Positions 9,936 to 20,352 are shown, counted from the stretch's first letter. The stretch is 54,724 nucleotides of DNA from Betaproteobacteria bacterium (GCA_009693235.1 SHXR01000026.1:1-54724); one strand, 5' to 3'. Translations and numbers: made by a program. Notes: generated from the sequence alone by a model not told the origin.

Positions 9936-11912
9936 ATGGCAAGCAACAAACTACTCTTGCTGATCATTCCCCTCGCGCCGCTGCTGGGCGCGATCATTGC
10001 CGGACTGTTCTGCCGCGTGCTTGGCAACCGGGCCGCCCATCGCATCACTATTCTCGGGGTTGCGGTCTCAGCCGTGCTTTCCGTCATGGTGGCGTGGGAC
10101 GCTTTCACGACCGGGACAAGCTTCAACGAGTCGCTCTACACCTGGTCATTGATTGGTGATGTGAAGCTCGAAGTGGGCTTCCTGATCGATCGGCTCACCG
10201 CGATCATGCTGGTCGTCGTGACCTCGGTGTCGCTCTTGGTGCACATCTATACCATCGGTTACATGGATGGCGATCCCGGCTACAACCGGTTCTTCTCCTA
10301 CATCTCGCTCTTCACCTTCTCGATGTTGATGCTGGTGATGAGCAACAACTTCCTGCAACTGTTCTTCGGTTGGGAAGCGGTCGGGCTGGTGTCGTATCTC
10401 TTGATTGGCTTCTGGTACACCCGCGAAACCGCGATCTACGCGAACCTGAAGGCCTTTCTCGTCAATCGCGTCGGCGACTTCGGTTTCCTGCTTGGGATCG
10501 GCTTGGTGCTCGCGCACTTTGGCACGCTCGACTATGCTCAGGTGTTCGCCCAAGCCGGTTCGCTCAAAGACGCGACCATGGAATTGTTTCCCGGCACGCC
10601 CTGGCTGGTGCTGACCGTCATTTGTATCTGTCTATTCATCGGCGCCATGGGCAAATCCGCGCAGTTCCCGTTGCATGTCTGGCTGCCCGATTCGATGGAA
10701 GGTCCGACGCCTATTTCCGCCTTGATCCATGCGGCAACGATGGTGACCGCCGGCATCTTCATGGTCGCGCGCATGTCGCCATTGTTTGAGTTGTCAACGA
10801 CAGCGCTGTCGGTGGTAATGATCGTCGGCGCCATTACCGCGTTCTTCATGGCCCTTATTGCCGTCGTGGTCTATGACATTAAGCGGGTCGTCGCTTACTC
10901 CACGCTCTCGCAGCTTGGCTATATGACGATGGCACTCGGTGCGTCAGGTTATTCCGCCGCGATCTTTCATCTGTTCACCCATGCGTTCTTCAAGGCCGCG
11001 CTCTTTCTGGGTGCGGGCTCGGTGATTATCGCGATGCATCATGAGCAAGACATGCGCAAGATGGGCGGGCTCAGGAAATACATGCCGCTCACCTATCTCA
11101 CCGTCCTCATTGGGGCTTGGGCGAATGCCGGGTTACCACCTTTTGCCGGATTCTTCTCCAAGGAATCCATTGTGGAAGTGCTGCATCACTCGACCACGCC
11201 CGGCGCGGGCATCGCTTATGCGGCGGCGGTTGCCGGCGTATTCATCGGCGCCATCTATTCATTCCGCCTGGTATTTTTTTCTTTTCACGGTAAGGAGCGA
11301 ATGGACGACCATACCCGTGAGCATCTGCACGAGTCGCCATGGGTCGTCACCTTGCCGCTCTTGACGCTCGCGGCAATGTCAATCTGTGCGGGGTGGTTGG
11401 TCGGCACCATCGTGCATGGCGATTACTTCGGCAGCGCTATTTTTGTCGGCGCCGACCATCCCTGGATCGCCAGTCTTGCGACGGATTTTCATGGCGTCGT
11501 GAACATGATGCTGCATGGCTTCGGGACGCTACCCCTGTGGCTGGCGATCGCCGGTGTGGCGCTCACCTGGTATCTCTACATTCTGCGCCCCGATCTGCCC
11601 GCCATCATTCGTGAGCGGCTCGGTGCATTCGTCCGGGTGCTGGAAGACAAATATGGGTTCGATCGATTCAACGACTGGTTCTTTGCCGGCGGCGCACGAT
11701 CGCTTGGCAACGGCCTTTGGCAGCGTGGTGATGTAAAGATCATCGACGGCATCTTCGTCAATGGTTCCGCGCGCTGCATCGGCTGGCTCGCGGGCGTGGC
11801 GCGCACATTGCAGACCGGCCGTATCTACCACTATGCCTTCAGCATGATCATCGGTGCACTCATCCTCGTTTCGGTGTGGCGGTATGTGTTGCCGCATTTC
11901 GCAGGGGGATAG
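9936..11912 (+). CDS. nuoL: NADH-quinone oxidoreductase subunit L
   Basis: This 658-residue antiporter-like proton-pumping subunit forms the distal end of the membrane arm. Family features are FFGWEAVGLVSYLLIGFW (about residues 141-158), GKSAQFPLHVWLPDSMEGPT (about residues 238-257) and VVAYSTLSQLGYM, with conserved lysines and the glutamate of GWEA. The extended C-terminus (from about residue 530) includes the lateral amphipathic helix and a final transmembrane anchor. nuoM starts 9 bp downstream. Confidence 0.96.
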   Translation: MASNKLLLLIIPLAPLLGAIIAGLFCRVLGNRAAHRITILGVAVSAVLSVMVAWDAFTTGTSFNESLYTWSLIGDVKLEVGFLIDRLTAIMLVVVTSVSLLVHIYTIGYMDGDPGYNRFFSYISLFTFSMLMLVMSNNFLQLFFGWEAVGLVSYLLIGFWYTRETAIYANLKAFLVNRVGDFGFLLGIGLVLAHFGTLDYAQVFAQAGSLKDATMELFPGTPWLVLTVICICLFIGAMGKSAQFPLHVWLPDSMEGPTPISALIHAATMVTAGIFMVARMSPLFELSTTALSVVMIVGAITAFFMALIAVVVYDIKRVVAYSTLSQLGYMTMALGASGYSAAIFHLFTHAFFKAALFLGAGSVIIAMHHEQDMRKMGGLRKYMPLTYLTVLIGAWANAGLPPFAGFFSKESIVEVLHHSTTPGAGIAYAAAVAGVFIGAIYSFRLVFFSFHGKERMDDHTREHLHESPWVVTLPLLTLAAMSICAGWLVGTIVHGDYFGSAIFVGADHPWIASLATDFHGVVNMMLHGFGTLPLWLAIAGVALTWYLYILRPDLPAIIRERLGAFVRVLEDKYGFDRFNDWFFAGGARSLGNGLWQRGDVKIIDGIFVNGSARCIGWLAGVARTLQTGRIYHYAFSMIIGALILVSVWRYVLPHFAGG

Positions 11913-11921
11913 GAACTCAAC

Positions 11922-13547
11922 ATGTCCGTTCACGCTCCCACGCATGCCACTCCCGGCGCGCCCGTCGCGTCCAGCCTGAAGGGTGGGCAAAACTGGTATT
12001 TGCTCGGCATTGGCCTCATCGTACTGTCGGGCTTGTTTTGTATCGCAACCGCAGCGCCGTCTTCCGGGGCGACCAAATGGCTCAGCCTGTCGATTTGGGT
12101 GCCGATCATCGCGGGTGTCATCGTCATGTTCATTGGCGATGACAAGAATCGGGTGCTCGCACGACAAATCGCTTTACTTGGCGCCATCGCCGGCTGGCTG
12201 GTGACGATTCCTCTCTATGCGGGGTTCGCGTCCGGCTCAGCCGAGATGCAATTCGTCGAGTTCATGCCGTGGATTGAGCGATTTCAAATCAACTACCACG
12301 TCGGCATCGACGGTATCTCACTCATCTTCATTTTGCTGAACGCCTTCGTGACGGTGCTGGTCGTGATCGCCGGCTGGGAAGTGATCGAATCGCGCGTGTC
12401 CCAGTACATGTCGGCCTTCCTCATCATGTCAGGCCTCATGAATGGCGTTTTCAGCGCGCTCGATGCGGCCTTGTTCTATGTGTTCTTCGAGGCAACGCTG
12501 ATTCCCATGTATCTGGTGATCGGTATCTGGGGCGGCCCCAATCGCGTGTATGCCGCCTTCAAATTCTTCCTCTTTACCTTGCTCGGATCACTGCTCTTTC
12601 TCGTCGCGCTCATCTACCTCTACACCGAATCGGGCGGAAGTTTTTCCATCCTCGACTTTCATACGCTGCCGATCCCCGGCGCCGCGCAAATCTGGCTGTT
12701 CTTCGCGCTCTTCGCTGCGTTTTCGGTGAAGGTACCGATGTGGCCGGTGCATACCTGGCTTCCCGATGCGCATGTGGAAGCGCCGACCGGAGGATCTGCG
12801 GTGCTGGCTGCCATCATGTTGAAGCTGGGCGCCTACGGCTTCATCCGCTTCTCCCTGCCGATCCTCCCCGATGCGAGCCGCGAGCTGGCCGGATTCATGA
12901 TTACCTTGTCGCTCATTGCGGTGGTGTATATCGGTCTGGTGGCGCTCGTACAAAAAGATATGAAGAAGCTGATCGCCTATTCATCGATCTCGCACATGGG
13001 CTTCGTGACGCTTGGCTTTTTCATCTTCAACGCAGCGGGGATCGAGGGTGCGCTGGTGCAGATGATCTCGCACGGGTTTGTGTCGGCTGCGATGTTTCTC
13101 TGCGTTGGCGTCATGTATGACCGGATGCATTCTCGCTTGATTTCCGACTATGGTGGTGTGGTCAATACCATGCCCAAGTTCGCCGCGTTCATGATGTTGT
13201 TCGCGATGGCCAATTGCGGGTTGCCTGCGACGAGCGGATTTGTCGGCGAGTTCATGGTGATTCTGGGCGCGGTCCAATACAACTTCTGGATCGGCTTCGC
13301 GGCGGCGTCGACCTTGATCTTTGGCGCGGCCTACACTCTTTGGATGTACAAGCGCGTCATCTTTGGCGATATGGCCAATGATCATGTCAAGGCACTGACC
13401 GATATCAACGGTCGCGAATTTCTGGTGATGAGCCTGCTGGCGATCCCGGTGCTGTGGGTGGGTCTCTATCCGGCGATCATTACCGATGTCATGCATGCGT
13501 CCGTGGCGGAGTTGCTGAAGCATGTCGCGCAATCGAAGTTCAACTGA
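11922..13547 (+). CDS. nuoM: NADH-quinone oxidoreductase subunit M
   Basis: This antiporter-like proton-pumping subunit is slightly longer than usual at 541 residues. The first 25 residues (Pro/Ala/Thr-rich, beginning MSVHAPTHATPG) precede the first membrane helix and are not a standard part of the family. No better internal Met is close to that helix. Core motifs are FFEATLIPMYLVIGIWGG (about residues 188-205), FSVKVPMWPVHTWLPDAHVE (about residues 267-286) and LIAYSSISHMGF. It is 12 bp upstream of nuoN. Confidence 0.95.
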   Translation: MSVHAPTHATPGAPVASSLKGGQNWYLLGIGLIVLSGLFCIATAAPSSGATKWLSLSIWVPIIAGVIVMFIGDDKNRVLARQIALLGAIAGWLVTIPLYAGFASGSAEMQFVEFMPWIERFQINYHVGIDGISLIFILLNAFVTVLVVIAGWEVIESRVSQYMSAFLIMSGLMNGVFSALDAALFYVFFEATLIPMYLVIGIWGGPNRVYAAFKFFLFTLLGSLLFLVALIYLYTESGGSFSILDFHTLPIPGAAQIWLFFALFAAFSVKVPMWPVHTWLPDAHVEAPTGGSAVLAAIMLKLGAYGFIRFSLPILPDASRELAGFMITLSLIAVVYIGLVALVQKDMKKLIAYSSISHMGFVTLGFFIFNAAGIEGALVQMISHGFVSAAMFLCVGVMYDRMHSRLISDYGGVVNTMPKFAAFMMLFAMANCGLPATSGFVGEFMVILGAVQYNFWIGFAAASTLIFGAAYTLWMYKRVIFGDMANDHVKALTDINGREFLVMSLLAIPVLWVGLYPAIITDVMHASVAELLKHVAQSKFN

Positions 13548-13559
13548 AAAAAGAACTTA

Positions 13560-15101
13560 ATGCTCTTCGAAACTCCCAATGTTTTGCCTGCCATTCCAGA
13601 GATTTTCCTTCTCACAGCGGCGTGCGTAGTCTTGATGGTGGACCTTTACCTGCCTGAGCGGCTGCGTTGGGTCACATATGCGCTGTCGCAACTGACGGTG
13701 CTTGGCTGCGCATTGTTGACGGTGGCGGCGTTTCAGGCGGCGGGTGAAGAGTCGCTCTATACGTTCAACGAAATGTTCGTGGGCGACCGGATGTCGGTGG
13801 TGCTGAAGCTCTTTACCTATCTCGCGGTGGCGGTGTCGTTCGTCTACTCGCGAACCTATCTCGAACAGCGCGGCATGTTTCGGGGCGAATACTTCGTCCT
13901 CGCACTGTTTGCGATGCTTGGCATGATGGTGATGATCTCCTCGAATCATTTCCTCGTGCTCTATCTTGGCTTGGAGCTGATGTCGCTCTGCCTCTATGCG
14001 ATGGTGGCGCTCAACCGCGATTCGGCCAAGTCGACCGAAGCGGCCATGAAGTACTTCGTGCTGGGCGCGCTTGCTTCCGGGCTCTTGCTCTACGGCATGT
14101 CGATGCTCTATGGGGCCACCGGTTCGCTGGAAATTCGCATGGTGTCGGAGACCATCGCAGCGGGCAGCGGCGATCGCCTGGTACTGATATTCGGGCTGGT
14201 CTTCGTCATGGCCGGTCTTGCCTTCAAGGTCGGCGTGGTGCCCTTCCATATGTGGGTGCCCGATGTCTATCACGGTGCGCCCAACGCGATGACCTTATTT
14301 ATCGGCACCGCACCGAAGATCGCGGCGTTTGCCATGGCAATTCGCCTGCTCGTGAATGGTCTGCTGCCGCTTGCCGAACATTGGCAGCAAATGCTCGCGC
14401 TGATGGCGGTGCTGTCTTTCATTATCGGCAATCTCGCGGCGATTGCGCAGACGAACTACAAGCGCATGCTCGCCTACTCGACCATCTCGCATATGGGATT
14501 CATGTTGCTGGGCCTCCTGTCTGGCATTGTGCCCGGGACCGCAGCCGATGCAACCGGCCTTGCCGCCGCCTCGGTCTACGACAAATTGATCGAGACCAAT
14601 CACGGCACGATCCTCGATGCCTATAGCGGGGCGATGTTCTACACGCTCACTTACGTGCTGATGAGTCTCGGTGCATTGGGGATGACGCTGGTGATGTCGC
14701 GTGCCGGCTTCGAAGCGGAGCATATTGCGGACTTCAAAGGCCTCAATAGCCGGCATCCATGGCTTGCGCTGGTGACCTTGTTTTTCATGTTCGCCTTGGC
14801 GGGCGTTCCGCCGACGGTGGGTTTCTACGCCAAGCTTGCGGTGTTGCAGGCAGCGGTCGGCGCGGGACATATCTGGCTCGCGGTGATCGCGGTCGTCTTT
14901 TCCCTGATCGGCGCCTTCTACTATCTTCGTATCGTCAAGCTCATGTATTTTGATGAGCCGGAAGAGCGCGCACCGATTCGTCTGGCGCTCGATCTGCGTG
15001 TATTGATGAGCGTCAATGGGTTTGCCATGATCGTCCTTGGCATCATGCCGCAAGGGCTCATGGACGCATGTCTCGCATCCATCAAATCGCTTGCGGTGTA
15101 G
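13560..15101 (+). CDS. nuoN: NADH-quinone oxidoreductase subunit N
   Basis: This 513-residue antiporter-like subunit sits closest to NuoK in the membrane arm. Conserved elements are [18 protein letters not shown] (about residues 137-154), [21 protein letters not shown] (in part; about residues 219-239) and [17 protein letters not shown] segment of about 30 residues after GLLSGI, rich in Ala and Thr, lengthens one loop slightly. It is the last complex I gene; the NUDIX gene begins 3 bp after the stop, so it is probably cotranscribed. Confidence 0.96.
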   Translation: MLFETPNVLPAIPEIFLLTAACVVLMVDLYLPERLRWVTYALSQLTVLGCALLTVAAFQAAGEESLYTFNEMFVGDRMSVVLKLFTYLAVAVSFVYSRTYLEQRGMFRGEYFVLALFAMLGMMVMISSNHFLVLYLGLELMSLCLYAMVALNRDSAKSTEAAMKYFVLGALASGLLLYGMSMLYGATGSLEIRMVSETIAAGSGDRLVLIFGLVFVMAGLAFKVGVVPFHMWVPDVYHGAPNAMTLFIGTAPKIAAFAMAIRLLVNGLLPLAEHWQQMLALMAVLSFIIGNLAAIAQTNYKRMLAYSTISHMGFMLLGLLSGIVPGTAADATGLAAASVYDKLIETNHGTILDAYSGAMFYTLTYVLMSLGALGMTLVMSRAGFEAEHIADFKGLNSRHPWLALVTLFFMFALAGVPPTVGFYAKLAVLQAAVGAGHIWLAVIAVVFSLIGAFYYLRIVKLMYFDEPEERAPIRLALDLRVLMSVNGFAMIVLGIMPQGLMDACLASIKSLAV

Positions 15102-15104
15102 CGG

Positions 15105-15665
15105 ATGATTGATCCCACCAAGGCGAGTATCGATCTGGTCGAAACCAAAATCGCGAGTGAACCAGTATTCGACGGAAAGCTCCTGCATGTGCGCCGCGAC
15201 ACGGTGCGCTTACCGAATGCGCAAACGGCAACGCGCGAATACATCGTCCATCCTGGCGCGGTCGCCATCGTTGCGCTGCTCGACTCAGGCGAGATTGTGC
15301 TCGAGCGGCAGTTTCGCTATCCGCTTGGGAGGGTGCTGGTGGAAATTCCGGCCGGCAAGATCGAGCCGGGCGAAGATCTTCTGGAAACCGGCAAGCGCGA
15401 GCTGCGCGAAGAGACGGGCTATGTTGCCCGACATTGGGAACATCTGACGACTTACTATCCGCTGGTCGCCTATTCGGACGAGCGGATCGATATTTATCTT
15501 GCCACCGGGCTCACGCGCGAGGCGAATGATCTCGATGACGGCGAGTTTCTCGAAGTCTTTACCGCACCACTCACTACCGCGGCGCAATGGGTGCGGGAAG
15601 GAAAGATCGTCGACTCCAAGAGCATGCTGTCGATCCTCTTGATGGAACAACGACTTAAATCCTAA
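15105..15665 (+). CDS. NUDIX hydrolase, ADP-ribose pyrophosphatase-like
   Basis: This 186-residue NUDIX enzyme probably cleaves ADP-ribose or related nucleoside diphosphate sugars. The NUDIX box is complete, from GKIEPGEDLLETGK (about residue 84) into RELREETGYV, matching GX5EX7REUXEEXGU. The preceding FRYPLGRVLVEIPAGK and the following segment fit the ADPRase subgroup. It starts 3 bp after nuoN, and a NUDIX gene after nuoN is a common betaproteobacterial arrangement. The link to NADH metabolism is plausible (recycling of NAD breakdown products) but inferred. The exact substrate is unknown, so no symbol is given. Confidence 0.88.
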   Translation: MIDPTKASIDLVETKIASEPVFDGKLLHVRRDTVRLPNAQTATREYIVHPGAVAIVALLDSGEIVLERQFRYPLGRVLVEIPAGKIEPGEDLLETGKRELREETGYVARHWEHLTTYYPLVAYSDERIDIYLATGLTREANDLDDGEFLEVFTAPLTTAAQWVREGKIVDSKSMLSILLMEQRLKS

Positions 15666-15697
15666 GGCGAGGAATCAGGCGGCGCGATGTAGGGTGT

Positions 15698-16212
15698 CCT
15701 GCGCGGCTCGCGGAGCTCGAACAAGACATCCGCAAGTCCGCCGATGCTTCGACCCGCCAGGTGGTGATCGCCCCGGCGAGCGGCGATGTGATCGATCTCA
15801 AGTTCACTTCGCCCGGTGCGGTGGTGCGGCCCGGTGAGACGATCGCCGAGATTGTGCCAAGCGATGCACGACTCACCATCGAGGCGCAGGTGCGGCTGGA
15901 AGACCTGAACAACGTGCAACGCGACCAGCCGGCACGCATCAAATTTACCGCTTTCAAATATCGCAACGCCGAGCTAATGACGGGCAAGGTCGCCTATGTT
16001 TCGGCCGACCGTCTGTCGATAAGGTCACCAACATGCCTTACTACAGCGTCATCATCCTCACTGATACCGATTCGCTGCATGCGGCGCGCGATTTCAAGCT
16101 GCAAGCCGGCATGCCTGCGGAGGTCTACATCCAAGGCGTCGTGCAAACGCCGGTGCGGTATCTGATTGAACCGATCACCTCAATCCTCAGCAAGGCGCGA
16201 CGGCAGATGTAA
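15698..16212 (+). pseudogene. HlyD-family membrane fusion protein, truncated and frameshifted
   Basis: Only the C-terminal third of a type I secretion membrane fusion protein is present. From about 15707 the frame reads LAELEQDIRKSADASTRQ, then VIAPASGDVIDLKFTSPGAV, typical of the lipoyl and beta-barrel region. At about 16015 the frame must shift by -1 to continue as VDKVTNMPYYSVIILTDTD and end at TAA 16210-16212 with a normal HlyD tail. The coiled-coil and N-terminal anchor are missing, and no ABC transporter or TolC partner is in the window. It is a dead gene, probably left by a deletion whose edge lies just after the NUDIX stop. Confidence 0.85.
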
Positions 16213-16366
16213 GGTTTCGTCGGATCCCCCACGCTGATGGGAGTCTTCCGCTTAGCGCTTCATCATTCCCGCGCAGCAGACCTTGAATCGACTTGGTCAC
16301 GACTTGGGCCGTCGGCGAGTATCGCTTGCGAGTAGAATTCCGCGTTCCGGATTCGCCAACCCCCTT

Positions 16367-17596
16367 ATGACCACCACCCAGTCGCGCCGCGCCACTCTGA
16401 TTTTGCTTGTTGTGAGCGGATTGATCATTTCAATCTGCATGGGCCTCAGGCAAAGCTTTGGCCTCTTCATGCGGCCCATTACCCTCGAATTGGGTATATC
16501 GGCGGCGGCGTTTGGCTTTTCGGTAGCACTCCAAAATATCGTCTGGGGCTTTGGACAACCGGTGGTCGGCGCGCTGGCCGATCGATTCGGTGCGCGTCCG
16601 GTGCTCGTGGTCACCTCGGTCATTTACGCTATCGGCCTGCTCATGATCATGTTCGCGCGCGGCGAACTGGGTCTTGATATCGCAGGCTTCATGATCGGTG
16701 TGGGTATTGCAGGCACGGGCTTTGGTATCTTGATCGGCGTGGTGACGCGTTCGACGCCGCCCGAGCGGCGCAGTCAAACGGTCGGTGCGGTGGCGGCCGC
16801 AGGATCGCTTGGCACGATATTGATTGCCCCGTTAGGGCAGATGATCGTCGATGGAATGGGCTGGCGCGCCGGCATTGTTGCGTTCGCTGCCATCGCAATG
16901 TTGATGATGCTGCTGTCGTTCGCAATTCGAGAACCTGCGGCCATTGATGAGCACGCAGGCTCCACTGCGCCACGGCAGACGATGAGAGAGGCGTTGCTGG
17001 TCGCCTGGCGCCATCGCGGATTTCTTGCTATGTCGACCGCCTACTTTGCCTGTGGTTTTCAGCTGATCTTCATCACTACCCATTTACCCCAGTACCTGGA
17101 GCTATGCGGACAGGCGCCATCGCTTGGTGCGGCGGCGCTTGCATTGATTGGATTGTTCAACACCATCGGCACCTTCGCGATCGGTCTGATGGGCGCGCGG
17201 TACAGTCAAAAGCGTTTGCTCGCGTATATCTATCTGTTCCGTACGATCGCGATTGCCGGTTTTCTGTACATGCCGGTAACGCCCACCACCACGCTCCTGT
17301 TTGCTTCCGTCATGGGCCTGCTCTGGCTTGGGGTCGCGCCCTTGGTCACCGGGATCGTGAGCCGCATGTTCGGCTTGCTGCACTTCAACATGATCTACGG
17401 GCTCGCCTTTCTGTCGCATCAGATCGGCTCGTTTTTCGGTGCGTGGATCGGCGGTGCCGTGCTCGACTGGACTGGCCGTTACGATTGGGCGTGGATTGCG
17501 CTGATCGCGATCGGAGCCACCGCATTCACGCTGCAGTGGTGGATGGATGATAGTCCGGCTGAGGCGCGCACGACCAACGCGCCGGTGCCAGCGTAG
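16367..17596 (+). CDS. MFS transporter
   Basis: This 409-residue major facilitator protein has about 12 hydrophobic segments. The first repeat ends with the MFS signature region QPVVGALADRFGARPVLVV (about residues 65-83). The second half begins near residue 215 after a cytoplasmic loop. The overall pattern (MGLRQSFGLFMRPI near residue 26) recalls monocarboxylate/oxalate-type porters, but the substrate is unknown. The frame is open to 16283; the ATG at 16367 is preferred because the first 28 residues would be charged and non-family. It is an isolated gene between two decayed genes. Confidence 0.85.
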   Translation: MTTTQSRRATLILLVVSGLIISICMGLRQSFGLFMRPITLELGISAAAFGFSVALQNIVWGFGQPVVGALADRFGARPVLVVTSVIYAIGLLMIMFARGELGLDIAGFMIGVGIAGTGFGILIGVVTRSTPPERRSQTVGAVAAAGSLGTILIAPLGQMIVDGMGWRAGIVAFAAIAMLMMLLSFAIREPAAIDEHAGSTAPRQTMREALLVAWRHRGFLAMSTAYFACGFQLIFITTHLPQYLELCGQAPSLGAAALALIGLFNTIGTFAIGLMGARYSQKRLLAYIYLFRTIAIAGFLYMPVTPTTTLLFASVMGLLWLGVAPLVTGIVSRMFGLLHFNMIYGLAFLSHQIGSFFGAWIGGAVLDWTGRYDWAWIALIAIGATAFTLQWWMDDSPAEARTTNAPVPA

Positions 17597-17675
17597 TTTC
17601 TCCAGCGATGGTCACGGTATTGGTGCGTGCAAGATAAGGTCAGACTGCATGGTACCGCGCGGGCGATTCCACGCG

Positions 17676-18260
17676 TCATGCAGCCAAGCCGGCCAGCCAT
17701 TGGTCCGCAAGCGTGACTTCAATGCGTCCATGCTGTGCGACCTGCCGAAGTTCTCCTACGATCTGCACCGCTCGTGCCGGCGCGAGGCGCTCCGCCATCC
17801 GGTGTAGGTAAGCGCTTGGCGTGGCGTCGCTGAATTTCACTTCGATGAGGTCGGTTACCGTCTCGCCCTCCGCCGGCACGAAGTCGATTTCGTGGCCCTC
17901 CTTGTCGCGGATCGTGTGCAATGTTACGGACTTGCCTTCAGCGTCCCGACGGTGGTGACAGTGTTTCAGTAGCATCGCGGCCACTGCGTTCTCGAACCTG
18001 ATCCCCGTATCGCCTTTGACCAAACCGGTGTCGAGGAAGTATATTTTTGGCTCCTTCAATAGGTTGCGCGCCACGTCGCGATGCCACGGTGTGACCCGAA
18101 AAACTACGTACAGCGCCTCCAGGATTTCCAGGTAGCGGCCAGCGGTGGTCGGTGAGATTTGCAGCGATTGCGCGAGGCCGGAAAGCTTGATGGGCGAGCC
18201 TACGCGTTCGCGCAACAGGTCATCAGCCCGTCCGCCGATAGTCGTTGCCGACTGTAAGGC
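17676..18260 (-). pseudogene. C-terminal remnant of an AAA/DUF4143 ATPase
   Basis: The minus-strand frame runs from a stop at 18261 to TGA at 17676 and encodes about 194 residues without a credible ATG; the first candidates are TTG codons near 18215. The content is a DUF4143 domain: SPIKLSGLAQSLQISPTTAG, a winged-helix-like segment, then EPKIYFLDTGLVKGD and a PD-(D/E)XK-like core (GHEIDFV followed by LIEVKF). The N-terminal AAA ATPase half with Walker A and B (about 180 residues in the family) is absent. The gene appears cut exactly where the downstream receptor gene now ends. It is probably a relic of a mobile, toxin-like locus. Confidence 0.75.
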
Positions 18261-19250
18261 TTACTGAAGACTCGCGCCGCTCGCGCGCACGATTGGGGTC
18301 CAGCGCTTTTGCTCAGCGCGAATGAACGCATCCGCCTCGGTCGGGCCATTATCTTGCACCGGTTCGTAACCAAGAGCCATCAGCTTCGCGCGGAAGTCTT
18401 CGTCGCGGAGTAACAACTGGGTCACCCGATTGAGGCGATCGATGATGGGTCTTGGTGTGCCCGCCGGCGCGAACAGACCACAGAAGAACAGGGCGGTCAT
18501 GCCTGGGACCCCCTGTTCGATGGCAGTTGCAATATCGGGTGCGGCCCTGAGTCTAGTTGGCGCATTCACCGCGAGGATCCGCAGCTTGCCGCTTTTATGC
18601 AGATCGAGGACTTGCCCAGTGGCATTGGGCGTCGCGATTGGGATATGCCCACTGATCACATCGGCAATGCTGGGTCCGGCGCCTTTATACGGAACATGCA
18701 CGATGGCAAGGCCACCCGCCAGCTGCTTGAAGATCTCGCCCGTCATCTGACTCATTGACCCAACGCCGGCCGATCCGTAGGACAGCTTGTCGGGATTGAC
18801 TTTGGCGTAGGCGATCAGCTCCGCTAGCGAGCGGGTAGGCAACGACGGGTGCACCACGATCGATGTAGCGCTGGCTGAAATCACCGCGATGGTCGCAAGA
18901 TCCCGCAGGGGATCGAACGTTGCATGCGTGGCGATGACCGGCATGATGATGTGGCTGCTGGTGCTGCCAAGGAGAAGCGTGTAGCCATCCGGCTCGGCTT
19001 TCACTACTTCCATGACGCCGATCAGCGTACCGGCGCCCGGCTTGTTCTCGATGACGACCGCGCCGAGCAGGGGTTTGACGCGGTCGACCCACAATCTGCC
19101 GATCAAATCGTGGACGCCGGCAGGCGGCGAGGGGGCAATGAGGCGAATAGGTTTGCTCGGAAAATCACCTTGCCCGACGGCCGTACCGGTTGCAATCGCG
19201 AGCACCGCAACCATGCACGCGAAGCGTCCGGCCGGGTACGCTCCGCGCAT
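18261..19250 (-). CDS. Tripartite tricarboxylate (Bug/TctC) receptor
   Basis: This 329-residue periplasmic binding protein has a signal peptide (hydrophobic MVAVLAIATGTAVGQ; cleavage likely near residue 27). Bug-family marks are FPSKPIRLIAPSPPAG, VIENKPGAGTLIGV, EPDGYTLLLGSTSSH and VPYKGAGPSIADVISGHI. The family captures carboxylates, often without a dedicated permease; no TctAB is in the window. The ATG at 19250 overlaps the stop of the upstream minus-strand gene by one base (TGATG), so the two are cotranscribed. The ligand is probably the substrate of the adjacent catabolic genes. Confidence 0.92.
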   Translation of the reverse strand: MRGAYPAGRFACMVAVLAIATGTAVGQGDFPSKPIRLIAPSPPAGVHDLIGRLWVDRVKPLLGAVVIENKPGAGTLIGVMEVVKAEPDGYTLLLGSTSSHIIMPVIATHATFDPLRDLATIAVISASATSIVVHPSLPTRSLAELIAYAKVNPDKLSYGSAGVGSMSQMTGEIFKQLAGGLAIVHVPYKGAGPSIADVISGHIPIATPNATGQVLDLHKSGKLRILAVNAPTRLRAAPDIATAIEQGVPGMTALFFCGLFAPAGTPRPIIDRLNRVTQLLLRDEDFRAKLMALGYEPVQDNGPTEADAFIRAEQKRWTPIVRASGASLQ

Positions 19251-20239
19251 CAGATCTTTGCCATGTTGAACGTCGACGGGGCGAACAGTTCGTCCACGTT
19301 TAGCCGCCGGTCGGTGAGACCCTGCTCGTGAGCGTAGCGCGTCATCACCTCGATCTCGTGCCGGCAGTCCTTGACACCGTAGCGCCAGTAATCGTTGCCC
19401 ATAAGGAGCTTCGTTGCCGTCGCTTCGAATTCCATCCACGGTAATGCGACCGCTAGCTGCGCGAGATTGGTCAGCTTCTCAAGTCCGATCGCCTTGGCCT
19501 CGAGCAGTGCCTTGAAGGCACTAGCCGCGAGCCACGGATAACGTTGGACCAACGAAGTGCGAATGGCAACGATATGCATGATCGGGAAGTAACCGGTCTT
19601 CTTGTAGTAGGCCTGTTCGACGTCCTTGTAATTGGGAAACATCCGATCGACATTGGGTACGCGGCGCAGGAACACCGATGGCGTGCGCGCCGATAGCATC
19701 GCGTCGATTTCGCCGGCCTGCAGCATCGCGGACAGCGTTGCGCCATCAGGAATCGGCTTCAGGTCGAGGCCAGGAATCAAGACGGGCATTCGCTCCTCGC
19801 GGCCGGGTTGTTCTTGCCCCCCGGTTCGCCAGCGCAGATCCTTCGGCGTGATGCCGTATTCATCCTGCAACATACCACGCAGCCACAGGGCCGCCGTCAT
19901 CTGGTACTCCGGAACACCGACGATCCTCCCGGCAAGGTCGGCGGGAGATCGGATGCCACGGTCCGAGCGAATATAGATCGATGAATGCCGGAACGCACGT
20001 GATAGGAACGCGGGAACTGCCGTGTAGGGCGAGTTGCCCTGATCGATCATCCGCATGTAGCTGCTAAACGACAACTCGGTGATGTCGAATTCGACGTATC
20101 GACAGGCGCGCGCGAACATTTCCGCAGGTTCAAGCACGAGCGGCGTCACGTCGCAGCTTTCGATACAGACGCGTCCGTCGATAATCGCCCGCGTGCGGTC
20201 GTTATCGCTGCAGGCAAAGGTGACTGGCACTTTGGCCAT
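19250..20239 (-). CDS. 4,5-dihydroxyphthalate decarboxylase-like / substrate-binding-fold protein
   Basis: This 329-residue protein has no signal peptide. It begins MAKVPVTFACSDNDRTRAI and has a periplasmic-binding-protein-like fold. It resembles the family annotated as 4,5-dihydroxyphthalate decarboxylase: the segment PAEMFARACRYVEFDITELS at about residue 60, and IYIRSDRGIRSPADLAGRIV at about residue 108. Without an export signal, a cytoplasmic decarboxylase-type role is more likely than transport, but this is inference. The ATG at 20239 has GAGG five bases upstream. It forms a two-gene unit with the Bug receptor behind it and is divergent from the luciferase-like gene across 113 bp. Confidence 0.75.
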   Translation of the reverse strand: MAKVPVTFACSDNDRTRAIIDGRVCIESCDVTPLVLEPAEMFARACRYVEFDITELSFSSYMRMIDQGNSPYTAVPAFLSRAFRHSSIYIRSDRGIRSPADLAGRIVGVPEYQMTAALWLRGMLQDEYGITPKDLRWRTGGQEQPGREERMPVLIPGLDLKPIPDGATLSAMLQAGEIDAMLSARTPSVFLRRVPNVDRMFPNYKDVEQAYYKKTGYFPIMHIVAIRTSLVQRYPWLAASAFKALLEAKAIGLEKLTNLAQLAVALPWMEFEATATKLLMGNDYWRYGVKDCRHEIEVMTRYAHEQGLTDRRLNVDELFAPSTFNMAKI

Positions 20240-20352
20240 GGGATCCCTCTTGACAAGAACTTTACTTCGTCGCCGCCGGCTGCCGGCGCGATTGTATTTT
20301 CTCAAATGTTAGGTGCGGCCCCAGAATAGCGCGATTGTCTGGAGGGGGTGTC

